32,376 nucleotides of DNA from Gemmataceae bacterium. Its GTDB lineage: Bacteria; Planctomycetota; Planctomycetia; Gemmatales; Gemmataceae. Numbering within the stretch: the first letter of the stretch is position 1; each line of letters begins with the position of its first letter. The notes below the pieces were generated by a model that was given only the letters and a program-made list of their open reading frames with translations, did no database searches and was not told the origin of the DNA. The stretch is taken from positions 1-32,376 of the forward strand of contig JAHBXO010000054.1 in assembly GCA_019636445.1 (NCBI GenBank), written 5' to 3'. Shown here piece by piece: positions 8,121 to 15,343 of the stretch. The position numbers and the translations under genes are program-made.

Positions 8121-8847
8121 TGCCTTTCAACTCCTTCGCCAGCTCACCGATCCGGCGATGGCATTCCTTCCGAGCCGCCGCGAAACCGTCGGCGGTCGGG
8201 CTCGGTCCCTTCAAATAGTCCAGCACCACCGCTTCCGCCTCAGCGAGCTTCGGGCAGCCCTTCGCGATTCCCTCGGCCAGTTCGTGCGGCACGACGGCCA
8301 CGCCGTTGCGGTCGCCGTGGAGCAGGTCGCCGGGATTGATCCAAACGCCGCCGACGCGGACCGGCCCGCCGAGCTCTACGATCTGGCAGTAGCCATGCGA
8401 GGCGACGGTGCCGTTCGTGAAGCAGGGGAACCTCAGCGCCTCCACCTGGTCGAGGTCGCGACCGGTGCCGCTCGTGACGAGGCCGACGCAGCCGAAGGCC
8501 TGGTAGCTCGAACACATCACCTCGCCGAAGGTCGCGGCGACGCTCGGGTCGTCGAGATCCTGGAAGACGATCACCTTCGGCCCCGGAATCGCCTCGAGGT
8601 GGCGCACCTGCTTCTCGAGGCCGGCGTAGACGTCGCCGGCCTTCGGCTTCGCCCCGGCGCGGAAGGTCGCCGTCACCGCGTACCCGACCATCGGCGGCAA
8701 CTGCGGGAAGCAGGCGCGGATGCGGCTATCGAGGTAGCCCGACGTCCGCGGGATGGCGTCGAACAATTCCAACACGTTGCAGATCGTGGGCGAATCGAAG
8801 CGGCCGAGCGCCGCGAGCGTCTCGACGGAATGCGGGGTGCGGTCCAT
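8110..8847 (-). CDS. RraA family protein (4-hydroxy-4-methyl-2-oxoglutarate aldolase-like)
   Basis: A 245-residue cytoplasmic protein of the RraA / HMG aldolase fold. Recognisable landmarks are 'DSPTICNVLELFD' at residues 18-30 (the family's 'TT/SxxxxDAL' opening), 'VGYAVTATFRAG' (54-65), an R130-D131 pair in 'TSGTGRDLDQVEAL', and 'NPGDLLHGDRNGVAVVP' near 190-206. In true HMG/CHA aldolases a Glu or Asp two residues beyond the Arg-Asp pair binds metal; here that position reads Gln134, so aldolase chemistry is uncertain. RNase E regulation, the role of E. coli RraA, is unlikely at this size and context. The last residues and stop codon (AR-stop) lie within palindromic element B. A divergent 154-bp gap separates its start from the gene at 9002. 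Confidence 0.88.
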   Translation of the reverse strand: MDRTPHSVETLAALGRFDSPTICNVLELFDAIPRTSGYLDSRIRACFPQLPPMVGYAVTATFRAGAKPKAGDVYAGLEKQVRHLEAIPGPKVIVFQDLDDPSVAATFGEVMCSSYQAFGCVGLVTSGTGRDLDQVEALRFPCFTNGTVASHGYCQIVELGGPVRVGGVWINPGDLLHGDRNGVAVVPHELAEGIAKGCPKLAEAEAVVLDYLKGPSPTADGFAAARKECHRRIGELAKELKGMAR

Positions 8848-9001
8848 GCCGATAATCTCTCGGGGTTGTCCGGTCTTTCCTATCGAGTCGGTGCCCGTGA
8901 GGCCGGTGTCGGAAAAATGGGCTAGGCAATACTGCGGAATATGGGCAAAATGGGGCTATAGGAACAGGCCCGGAAACTGGACGATTCACGGGAGTCAGGG
9001 A
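8848..9001. promoter_or_regulatory. Divergent intergenic region, RraA-like gene / unknown gene
   Basis: This 154-bp gap lies between two divergent starts and must hold both promoters. It contains two similar words, AAAATGGGCTA (about 8925) and CAAAATGGGGCTATAGG (about 8947), which could be a short direct repeat bound by a regulator. No large inverted repeat is present. The plus-strand gene has GGGAG about nine bases before its ATG. Confidence 0.35.
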
Positions 9002-9427
9002 ATGGACGATGTTCGCGCGTTGCTGGAAGCCCTCGATGGGAAACCATTCTTGAAAAGTCATTTGCGCGGCCTGCTCCATATCCTGATTGGTCGTCGGATA
9101 ACTAAGGCCGATGGCACCGTCGTCTCGGCCGGCCTCACCTGGCGGCAACTGGCGACCGAATTGAAGGCTGCGAAGTTCGACAAAGACCTCGTCGCCGAAC
9201 TCGGAGCCGACCCCGACACAATCGCCCCGCGCGACCGCGAGAAGATGTGGTACCTCGCCATCGGGCTGGCCAAGGTCGACTCGCTCGAGGCGATCGAGCA
9301 GGCCGATCGCCTCATGCCGTCGCTCAAGCAACTCGGTTATTCCATCGGCCCGTCGCCGACAACGGTTTCGGCGGCCTCGGCCTCCGCGTCGCCGCCGACG
9401 ATCCCGATGAAGCGGAATCGTAAGTAA
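9002..9427 (+). CDS. Hypothetical protein, unrecognised
   Basis: A 141-residue protein I do not recognise. I choose the ATG at 9002 because GGGAG stands about nine bases upstream. An upstream in-frame ATG at 8753 would run antisense through the RraA-like gene. Residues 1-115 look like a soluble, mostly helical domain ('MDDVRALLEALDGKPFLKSHLRGLLHILIG', then 'GLTWRQLATELKAAKFDKDLVAELGAD'). The phrase 'TWRQLATELKAAKFD' suggests a short helix pair, but I cannot name a DNA-binding motif. Residues about 118-141 are a low-complexity Ser/Ala/Pro tail ending in basic residues (KRNRK). There is no signal peptide. The gene stands alone between a divergent and a convergent neighbour. Confidence 0.75.
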   Translation: MDDVRALLEALDGKPFLKSHLRGLLHILIGRRITKADGTVVSAGLTWRQLATELKAAKFDKDLVAELGADPDTIAPRDREKMWYLAIGLAKVDSLEAIEQADRLMPSLKQLGYSIGPSPTTVSAASASASPPTIPMKRNRK

Positions 9428-9441
9428 TCAACGGCACGATA

Positions 9442-9522
9442 GCCACGAAAAGGCACGACGAGACACAAAAAGGAAGACAACTCTTCTCTTACTATTTGTG
9501 TCTCGTTGTGCCTTTTCGTGGC
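9442..9522. repeat. Palindromic element C at a convergent junction
   Basis: Two 28-bp arms (9442-9469 and 9495-9522) are complementary at 27 of 28 positions; the exception would be a G-U wobble in RNA. The arm begins GCCACGAAAAGGCACGACGA and the loop is 25 nt. It lies 14 bp after the stop of the unknown gene and 50 bp before the stop of the convergent APC permease. It would form a stable stem in transcripts from either side, so a bidirectional terminator is plausible, though no T-run flanks it. Confidence 0.85.
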
Positions 9523-9572
9523 CAACTTGACTGAACTCGAATCACGGAAACCGATCGCATCGTGTTCGAGGC

Positions 9573-11003
9573 TCATCCTTTTCGTCGCAGGAACAGGAAG
9601 TAGACGAGTGCGCCGAGCGCGGCGTAGCACGAGCCGACGATCGCCTCCGTGCGCTGGCTCGTGCCGAGGAACATGTTCGCGAGGACGGCGGCCATGAAGA
9701 GCACGTAGATCGCCGGCACCACGGGGTATCCGGGGCAGCGGTAGGGCAGGGATGCGGTTTGATCGCGGTGGATGCGGCGGAGAACGAAGATCGCCGCGAC
9801 GCCGAGCGTCTCGAACATGATGCCGCCGACCACGCAGTAGTCGGTGAGGATGTCGAAGACCGATTTTTTGGCGTCGATGATGTTCAGTTCCTTGGCTACT
9901 TCGGCGACGACGACGAGCAGCATGGCCCAACCGGAGAAGACGAGCATCGCCTTTGCGGGCGTCAGGTAGTTCGCATGCACTTCGCGTAGCGTCTTGGGTG
10001 AAAGGCCGTCGTCGCTCATGGCGTAGAGGAGTCGTGGGGCGACGAGGATGTTGCCGTTGAGCGAGCCGAAGACGGAGGTCATGAGGATGAGCGAGGCGAC
10101 GAGGACGCCGGCGGAGCCGAGCAATCGGGCGCAGAACTCGGTCGAGAGCGGTGTGGACGAGAGCGTTCCAGACGATTTGTCGGCCATTTCGGCGCCGGAC
10201 ACGGCCGAGTAATAGGCGACGTTCGCCCCGACGTAGAGGAAGATCAGCACGAACATGCCGCCGAGCAGGGCGCGCGGGATGTTCCGCTGCGGGTCCTTCA
10301 CTTCCTCGGCGATCGGTGTGATGTTCAGCCAGCCGTGGTAGGCCCAGAGGACGCCGACGACGGCGACGCCGTATTTGGACCAGTCGATGGCCGTGATATC
10401 CGGCCAGATTGGGGGATAATTGGAGAAGGAGGGCCGATGTTCCGTCGCGGGCGGGAACAGGAATACTGCAAACGGCAGGACCATCAGCGCAAGGATCGAG
10501 CCGACCTTCAAGAGAGTGAGGAACATCTGAAGGCCGCCGCCGATGCGGGTGCCGCGGATGTTGACGACCGTCAGGCCGGCGATGACGGATATTGCACCGA
10601 TCACACGGACCCAGCGGTCGAGGCCCTGCCCGTTCACGAGGACCAACACGTCGCTGAGCGATTCAACGAACATGACGGCAAGCACCCCGATGGACGAGGT
10701 GCGGATGATGCCGAAATCGACCCAACCCCAGAGGAAGCCGGCCCAGCGGCCGTAGCTGTCGCGGAGGAAGGCGTAGTTGCCGCCGGCCTTCGGGAGTCGC
10801 ACGGCCACCTCGGCGATGGCGAGCGCGCCCATCAGCGAGAGCAACCCAACGACGACCCAAACGGAGATCGCGAGCGCGAACTCCGGGCATTGTTCGGCGA
10901 CGTTGCGGCCCTTCTTGAAGACGCCGGAGCCGATGACCGTGCCGACGACGACGGCACCGGCCATCCACGGCCCGATGATGCGCGGGAGCGATGTGGGATT
11001 CAT
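9573..11003 (-). CDS. APC superfamily amino acid/polyamine permease
   Basis: A 476-residue inner-membrane transporter of the APC superfamily, expected to carry an amino acid or polyamine with cation symport or exchange. The N-terminus has the family's first-helix signature 'AGAVVVGTVIGSGVFKKGRNVAE', where GxxIGSGxF is the unwound substrate-binding part of TM1. About 12 hydrophobic segments follow, including 'ALAISVWVVVGLLSLMGALAIAEVAVRLPKAGGNYAFLRDSYG' (TM2-TM3, with the typical P-x-x-GG-xY) and 'GMFVLIFLYVGANVAYYSAV'. The C-terminal 'RRIHRDQTASLPYRCPGYPVVPAIYVLFMAAVLA' is also typical. The specific substrate cannot be told. The gene is bracketed by palindromic elements C (3' side) and D (5' side). 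No clear Shine-Dalgarno precedes the ATG. Confidence 0.93.
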   Translation of the reverse strand: MNPTSLPRIIGPWMAGAVVVGTVIGSGVFKKGRNVAEQCPEFALAISVWVVVGLLSLMGALAIAEVAVRLPKAGGNYAFLRDSYGRWAGFLWGWVDFGIIRTSSIGVLAVMFVESLSDVLVLVNGQGLDRWVRVIGAISVIAGLTVVNIRGTRIGGGLQMFLTLLKVGSILALMVLPFAVFLFPPATEHRPSFSNYPPIWPDITAIDWSKYGVAVVGVLWAYHGWLNITPIAEEVKDPQRNIPRALLGGMFVLIFLYVGANVAYYSAVSGAEMADKSSGTLSSTPLSTEFCARLLGSAGVLVASLILMTSVFGSLNGNILVAPRLLYAMSDDGLSPKTLREVHANYLTPAKAMLVFSGWAMLLVVVAEVAKELNIIDAKKSVFDILTDYCVVGGIMFETLGVAAIFVLRRIHRDQTASLPYRCPGYPVVPAIYVLFMAAVLANMFLGTSQRTEAIVGSCYAALGALVYFLFLRRKG

Positions 11004-11033
11004 GCGACGAGTTTACTTGATCCGAAGCGAATT

Positions 11034-11105
11034 AACCACCAAGGACACAAAGAGCACAATGAAATCGAAAAGAATTTCTTTGTGCGCGTTGTGTCCTCTG
11101 TGGTT
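11034..11105. repeat. Palindromic element D
   Basis: Two 30-bp arms (11034-11063 and 11076-11105) match at 25 of 30 positions when one is reversed. The left arm starts AACCACCAAGGACACAAAGA and the right arm on the other strand starts AACCACAGAGGACACAACGC. The loop is 12 nt. It lies just 3' of the WD40 gene (stop at 11112) and upstream of the APC permease start when read on the minus strand. It resembles element C in its purine-rich, CAC-spaced composition but is not a copy of it. Confidence 0.8.
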
Positions 11106-11111
11106 CCATTC

Positions 11112-12044
11112 TTATTTCACCACGGTCACGACGACGGTGCCGTTGTCGTGGCCGCTGAAGAGCGTCTTCGCGTCGGCGTCGATGGCCACGGTGTAGCCGG
11201 GGGAATTCACTTTGCTGGTGAAGACGGCCTTGCCGGCGTCCACGTCCCAGATGTTCAACAAGCCGGAGTAGCCGCAGGTGGCGAGGCGCTTGGCCTTGGC
11301 GGACCAGGCGATGCCGTACGGGTCGTCCGTGGTCGGGCCGAGTTTCTTGGTTTCCTTCCCTTCGGCGGCGTTCCAGAGGCGCACGGTGCGGTCGAGGCTG
11401 ATCGAGGCGAGCGTCGTGTTGTCGGTGAAGACGAGGCCGGTGATCGCCTGTTCGTGGCCCTTGAGTTGCTTCGATTCCTTGCCTGCGGCGACGTCCCAGA
11501 CCTTGATGATGTTGTCGCCGCCGCCGGAGGCGAGGAGCTTGCCGTCGGGCGAAATGGCGACGGAGTAGACGGAGGCGGTGTGGACGCCGAGTGCCTTCGC
11601 CTCTTTGCCATCGGCTGGGTTCCAGAGTTTCACGGACTTGTCGGCGCTGCCGGTGGCGATCTGCTTGGCGTCGGGCAGGATCGCTACGGTGTCGACGATA
11701 TCGGTGTGCCCCTTGATCTCGGCGGTGGTCTTCTTGTCGGCGAGGTTCCAGACGCGGGCGGTCTTGTCGAGACTCGCGGACACGAGCGTCTTGCCGTCGG
11801 TCGCGAACGCCACGGCGTAGACGGGGCCGGTGTGGCCGGCGAGCACGGCTTTTTCCTTGATTGCGCCGCCGCCCACGTCCCAAATCTTGATGGAGTTGTC
11901 GAAGCCGGCGGTCGCGAGCAGCTTGCCGTCGGCCGAGAGCGCGACGCAATGGACGAGGGCGGTATGTGCCTTCGTCGGCGTCTGAGCCAGCACGACGGCC
12001 GTGGACAGGATGGCGAATGCACACAAGAGACCAATTCGGCGCAT
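11112..12044 (-). CDS. Secreted seven-bladed WD40 repeat protein
   Basis: A 310-residue protein with a Sec signal peptide (MRRIGLLCAFAILSTAVVLAQ) followed almost entirely by WD40 repeats. Seven blades can be counted, starting at 'HTALVHCVAL', 'HTGPVYAVAF', 'HTDIVDTVAI', 'HTASVYSVAI', 'HEQAITGLVF', 'TTDDPYGIAW' and 'NSPGYTVAI'. Each is followed by DGK-type turns and most end in a WD or WN pair (KIWD, RVWN, KLWN, KVWD, RLWN, NIWD). Such propellers are binding scaffolds and no catalytic domain is attached. GGAG lies about six bases before the ATG, supporting the start. The partner is unknown. Export of WD40 propellers is common in planctomycetes, where such domains are often joined to other secreted modules. 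Confidence 0.92.
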   Translation of the reverse strand: MRRIGLLCAFAILSTAVVLAQTPTKAHTALVHCVALSADGKLLATAGFDNSIKIWDVGGGAIKEKAVLAGHTGPVYAVAFATDGKTLVSASLDKTARVWNLADKKTTAEIKGHTDIVDTVAILPDAKQIATGSADKSVKLWNPADGKEAKALGVHTASVYSVAISPDGKLLASGGGDNIIKVWDVAAGKESKQLKGHEQAITGLVFTDNTTLASISLDRTVRLWNAAEGKETKKLGPTTDDPYGIAWSAKAKRLATCGYSGLLNIWDVDAGKAVFTSKVNSPGYTVAIDADAKTLFSGHDNGTVVVTVVK

Positions 12045-12168
12045 GGCAGGCTCCGGGAAAGGGTGTAAGGCGGGGACCGACCGAGGAATAGAGTACCAAA
12101 AGCGGATCGCGATTGCTCGCGCCGTTCCCTTCGGTATTCTTTCCGGACACGATCAACGAGGAGCCGCC
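12045..12168. promoter_or_regulatory. Divergent intergenic region, WD40 gene / deacetylase gene
   Basis: A 124-bp gap between divergent starts. It contains the GGAG of the WD40 gene (12051-12054 on the complementary strand) and GAGGAG at 12158-12163, five bases before the GTG start of the deacetylase gene. No inverted repeat or clear promoter box was recognised. Confidence 0.4.
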
Positions 12169-12948
12169 GTGGCTGATTTGGAAAAGGTGGACGTGGTGGC
12201 CGTCGCCCCGCATCCGGACGATCTGGAAATCCTTTGCGGCGGGACCCTCGCGAAACTGGTCCGGCAAGGCTATCGCGTGGCGATCGTCGACTTGACGAGC
12301 GGGGAACCGACGCCGCGCGGCAGCCTCGAGACGCGCAAGCAGGAGGCCGAAGCGGCACGGGAAATCCTCGGCGTGCAGGTTCGCATCAACCTCGACCTGC
12401 CGAACCGAGTACTCATGGACCACCCCGACAACCGCTTCGCGCTCGGCACGGCGTTCCGCCGATTGCAGCCGAAGATCGTGATCGCCGCGTTCGGCCGCAC
12501 GCCCGCCGGCTCGCCTGATCACTATCAAGGTGGTCTCATCGCCGAGGCGGCGCGATTCTACTCCCAGCTCACCAAGTGGGACGACCGCTTCGACGGCACG
12601 CATCCGTATCGCGTTCCACACCTGGTCTACGTTCCGTTCCCATCGGACGCCGAGACGCGCACGTGGCCGGGCACGTTCGTCATCGACATCACCGAGACGA
12701 TGGACCAGAAACTCGAATCCGTACAGGCATACCGCTCGCAGTTCGACGACAACCGCTTCGACAAGGTGAAACACTACCTGTCGAGCGCGAACGGCTTCAT
12801 CGGCAGCCGTTGCGGATTCCTTTATGGCGAGTTGTTCACGCTGCCGACGCCGGTGGGCGGCGACGACTTGTTCAAGCTTGTTCACGGCGGGAAGGGCAGC
12901 ATCGCCCCGGTGCAGTTGCCCGGCAAGGACCACCTGCCGTTGCAGTAA
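12169..12948 (+). CDS. PIG-L/LmbE-type deacetylase, BshB1-like
   Basis: A 259-residue protein of the PIG-L/LmbE zinc deacetylase family, closest in pattern to BshB1, which removes the acetyl group from GlcNAc-malate in bacillithiol synthesis. The metal-site motif HPDD is at residues 15-18 ('VAVAPHPDDLEILCGG'). It is followed by 'VAIVDLTSGEPTPRGSLETRKQEAEAAREILGV', the BshB1-like threonine-rich stretch, and by 'SPDHYQGG' near 120, which carries a further conserved His. I choose the GTG start at 12169 because GAGGAG is correctly spaced and the domain begins at once; the ATG at 12001 would overlap the divergent WD40 gene. No bshA or bshC is in the window, so a role in another N-acetyl sugar deacetylation is also possible. 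Confidence 0.85.
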   Translation: MADLEKVDVVAVAPHPDDLEILCGGTLAKLVRQGYRVAIVDLTSGEPTPRGSLETRKQEAEAAREILGVQVRINLDLPNRVLMDHPDNRFALGTAFRRLQPKIVIAAFGRTPAGSPDHYQGGLIAEAARFYSQLTKWDDRFDGTHPYRVPHLVYVPFPSDAETRTWPGTFVIDITETMDQKLESVQAYRSQFDDNRFDKVKHYLSSANGFIGSRCGFLYGELFTLPTPVGGDDLFKLVHGGKGSIAPVQLPGKDHLPLQ

Positions 12949-12969
12949 CCCATTCTCTCCTGAAGCATC

Positions 12970-14082
12970 ATGAACCCGAAAACTCTCCTCGCCGACCGCA
13001 CGCGGCAGATCGAAGTCTCCGGCATCCGCAAGGTGTTCGACCTCGGCAAGTCGCTGAAGGACCCGATCAACCTGAGCATCGGGCAGCCGCATTTCGCGGT
13101 GCCGGAGCCGATCCGCGACGCGGCCAAGGCCGCCATCGACGCGGGGCACAACGGCTACACCGTGACGCAGGGCCTCGCCGAGTTCCGCGAGAAGATCAAG
13201 GCGGACCTCTCGAAGCGGCTGCCGGGGCAGGATCGTGAAGTCATCATCACGAGCGGTACCAGCGGTGGCCTGCTGCTCGCGCTGCTCGCGGTGGTGAACC
13301 CCGGCGACGAGGTGATCGTGCCGGATCCATACTTCGTGGCCTACCCGCACCTCGTCACCCTCGCGGGCGGCACGACGGTTTACGTGGACACCTATCCGGA
13401 TTTCCAACTTGACCCGGCGAAGGTCGAAGCCGCCATCACGCCGCGAACAAAGGTGATCCTGCTTTGCTCGCCGGCGAACCCGACGGGCACGGTTGCCTCG
13501 CGAGAAGTCAAACGTCGACTGGCCGAGATTGCGCGCCGGCGAAACGTCCTGCTGCTGAGCGATGAGATTTACAACGCCTTCCACTACGACGTTCCCGCCA
13601 GCAGCCCGGCCGAGGACGACCCGGACACGCTCGTCATCGAAGGTTTCGGCAAGACCTACGGCATGACCGGCTGGCGCCTGGGCTACGCCCACGGACCGAA
13701 GGCGATCGTCGACGAGATGATGAAGCTCCAGCAATTCACCTATGTCTGCGCCCCGAGCGTCGTGCAACATGCCGGCATGGCGGCAATGGATTTCGACGTC
13801 ACCGGAATCGTCGCAGACTACAAGCGGAAACGGGATCGATTGTGTGCCGGCCTGCGCGATCGCTTCGAGTTCGAGGTGCCCGGCGGGGCGTTCTATCTCT
13901 TCGCGAAGGCGCCGTGGGGCACCGGCACCGAGTTCGTCACCGAGGCGATCCGACAATCGCTGCTGATCATTCCCGGCGGCGTCTTCAGCAAACGGGACAC
14001 CCACTTCCGCATCAGCTATGCCGCGAAAGACGAGACGCTCGACCGAGGTATTGAGGTACTGAATCGGATCGCGCGCAAGTGA
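12970..14082 (+). CDS. Class I/II PLP-dependent aminotransferase
   Basis: A 370-residue fold-type I aminotransferase of the aspartate/aromatic group, transferring an amino group via pyridoxal phosphate in the cytoplasm. Visible residues are the substrate-lid sequence 'INLSIGQPHFAVPEPI' (33-48), N170 in 'SPANPTGTV', D198 and Y201 in 'LLSDEIYNAFHYD', the Schiff-base lysine K228 in 'EGFGKTYGMTGWRLGY', and the distal arginine in 'HFRISYA' near the C-terminus. Length is typical though on the short side. It starts 21 bp after the deacetylase stop, so the two are probably one transcript. Substrate specificity cannot be read from sequence. Confidence 0.94.
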   Translation: MNPKTLLADRTRQIEVSGIRKVFDLGKSLKDPINLSIGQPHFAVPEPIRDAAKAAIDAGHNGYTVTQGLAEFREKIKADLSKRLPGQDREVIITSGTSGGLLLALLAVVNPGDEVIVPDPYFVAYPHLVTLAGGTTVYVDTYPDFQLDPAKVEAAITPRTKVILLCSPANPTGTVASREVKRRLAEIARRRNVLLLSDEIYNAFHYDVPASSPAEDDPDTLVIEGFGKTYGMTGWRLGYAHGPKAIVDEMMKLQQFTYVCAPSVVQHAGMAAMDFDVTGIVADYKRKRDRLCAGLRDRFEFEVPGGAFYLFAKAPWGTGTEFVTEAIRQSLLIIPGGVFSKRDTHFRISYAAKDETLDRGIEVLNRIARK

Positions 14083-14151
14083 CCGGCTGTTTGGCGTTTT
14101 CCCTGATGCCAACTCTCTGGTAATCTCGACGGTATGCGAGAGGATCCCTCC

Positions 14152-15321
14152 ATGCACCGTTTTCCGTCGTACGTCGGGGCCGTGTTCGTCGGCCTGTTCA
14201 CTTTCGCCATCGCGGCGGCCCAGACTCCACCCGCAGCCGTGCCAGGTGCGCAGCCGATGGAGCCCAAGCAGGAATGGCCCAAGGAAATCGCGGGCAAGGA
14301 TCTCAAGGGTTGGATCGCGGAGTTGAAGGACTCTCCCGACGCCGCCCAGCGCGAGGCCGCGGTCAAGGCGATCCCGATGTTCGGTCCGCCGGCGCGCGAC
14401 GAAGCCCTCACGCCACTCCTGATTGCCCTTCGTCGGGAGACCGATCCGGGCGTGAAGGTAAATCTGCTCATCGTCATCGGCAGTATCGGCCCACGGACTC
14501 CGGAGGAGGGCAAAAAGGTCGTCGACCCTCTGAAGATCATCGTTTCCACATCCAGTTCCGGCAGCCCATATCGGTTGCACGCCGCTCGCGGCCTCGGCAA
14601 CTGTGCCGAGTTCGCGTCCGAAGCGATCCCCGAACTGGCTATGGCCCTCGAAGATGCTTCGTGGGAGACGCGCCGAACCGTCGCGCAAGTTCTAGGGGTC
14701 GTGGGTCGGCCCAACGAAAAACGGAAGTCCCCGCATACCCAGGCGCTCAACTCGGTCTCGAAAAAGATCCGCACCGAAAAATCGGCCCCGGTCCGTCTTG
14801 AACTGGTCCAGGCGATGGTGTCGATGGGCCCGCCCGCCGTGCCGGCGAACCCGGCCGATTACGCCAAAGTCATCGAGCCGTACTACAAGGTCATCACCGA
14901 GCAACTCAAGGATGAGAAGGACAAATCGATCCAGGTCTGGCTGACGGTCCTGTTGATGCTCTACGATGGTTCGCAGTTCACGGAGACGACGATCAAGAAG
15001 ATCGCGGACCATGTGCCGGGGGCGGACGCGAACGCGCGGGTGGCGGCGCTGCGGGCGCTTGGCCTGCTGGATGAGAAGGCCAAATCGTTCCTGCCCGTCA
15101 TGCAGGACGCACTCAAGAACGAGGATCCGGTGACGGTGATCGAGGCGGTCAATGCTCTCGCGGCGCTGGACATGCACGCGCGGCCCGCGATCCCGGACCT
15201 GGAGAAGTTGAAGGCTTCGACCAAGGACGAGACCATCAAGGCGATGGCAACGGCCGCGATCGATATCATTCAAGGCAAGAAACCGGCCGCCGCGCCGGTG
15301 CCGCCGCCTCCGAAGAAGTAA
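14152..15321 (+). CDS. Exported HEAT-repeat protein
   Basis: A 389-residue protein with a Sec-like signal peptide (MHRFPSYVGAVFVGLFTFAIAAAQ). I place the start at 14152 because GAGAGG lies eight to nine bases upstream; the ATG at 14134 would add six residues before the signal peptide. The body is a series of helical HEAT-type repeats, for example 'DAAQREAAVKAIPMFGPPA', 'DPGVKVNLLIVIGSIG', 'SWETRRTVAQVLGVVG' and 'DANARVAALRALGLLDEKA'. The last about 12 residues are Ala/Pro/Lys rich. HEAT arrays are protein-binding scaffolds and no catalytic motif is seen. It is followed 22 bp later by a DUF1501 gene in the same direction, suggesting shared transcription. Confidence 0.87.
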   Translation: MHRFPSYVGAVFVGLFTFAIAAAQTPPAAVPGAQPMEPKQEWPKEIAGKDLKGWIAELKDSPDAAQREAAVKAIPMFGPPARDEALTPLLIALRRETDPGVKVNLLIVIGSIGPRTPEEGKKVVDPLKIIVSTSSSGSPYRLHAARGLGNCAEFASEAIPELAMALEDASWETRRTVAQVLGVVGRPNEKRKSPHTQALNSVSKKIRTEKSAPVRLELVQAMVSMGPPAVPANPADYAKVIEPYYKVITEQLKDEKDKSIQVWLTVLLMLYDGSQFTETTIKKIADHVPGADANARVAALRALGLLDEKAKSFLPVMQDALKNEDPVTVIEAVNALAALDMHARPAIPDLEKLKASTKDETIKAMATAAIDIIQGKKPAAAPVPPPPKK

Positions 15322-15343
15322 CGCCGACCCGTCGGGTGCCCCG

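Noticed and set aside
9442..11105. Composite transposon around the APC permease
   Set aside because: There is no transposase, and the two flanking palindromes are not copies of each other. Only a loose similarity remains, reported as a low-interest finding.
11032..14688. A 1218-codon open frame on the minus strand
   Set aside because: It runs antisense or out of phase through the WD40, deacetylase, aminotransferase and HEAT genes, all of which have clear family motifs. The translation is Arg/His/Asp-rich shadow sequence typical of G+C-rich DNA.
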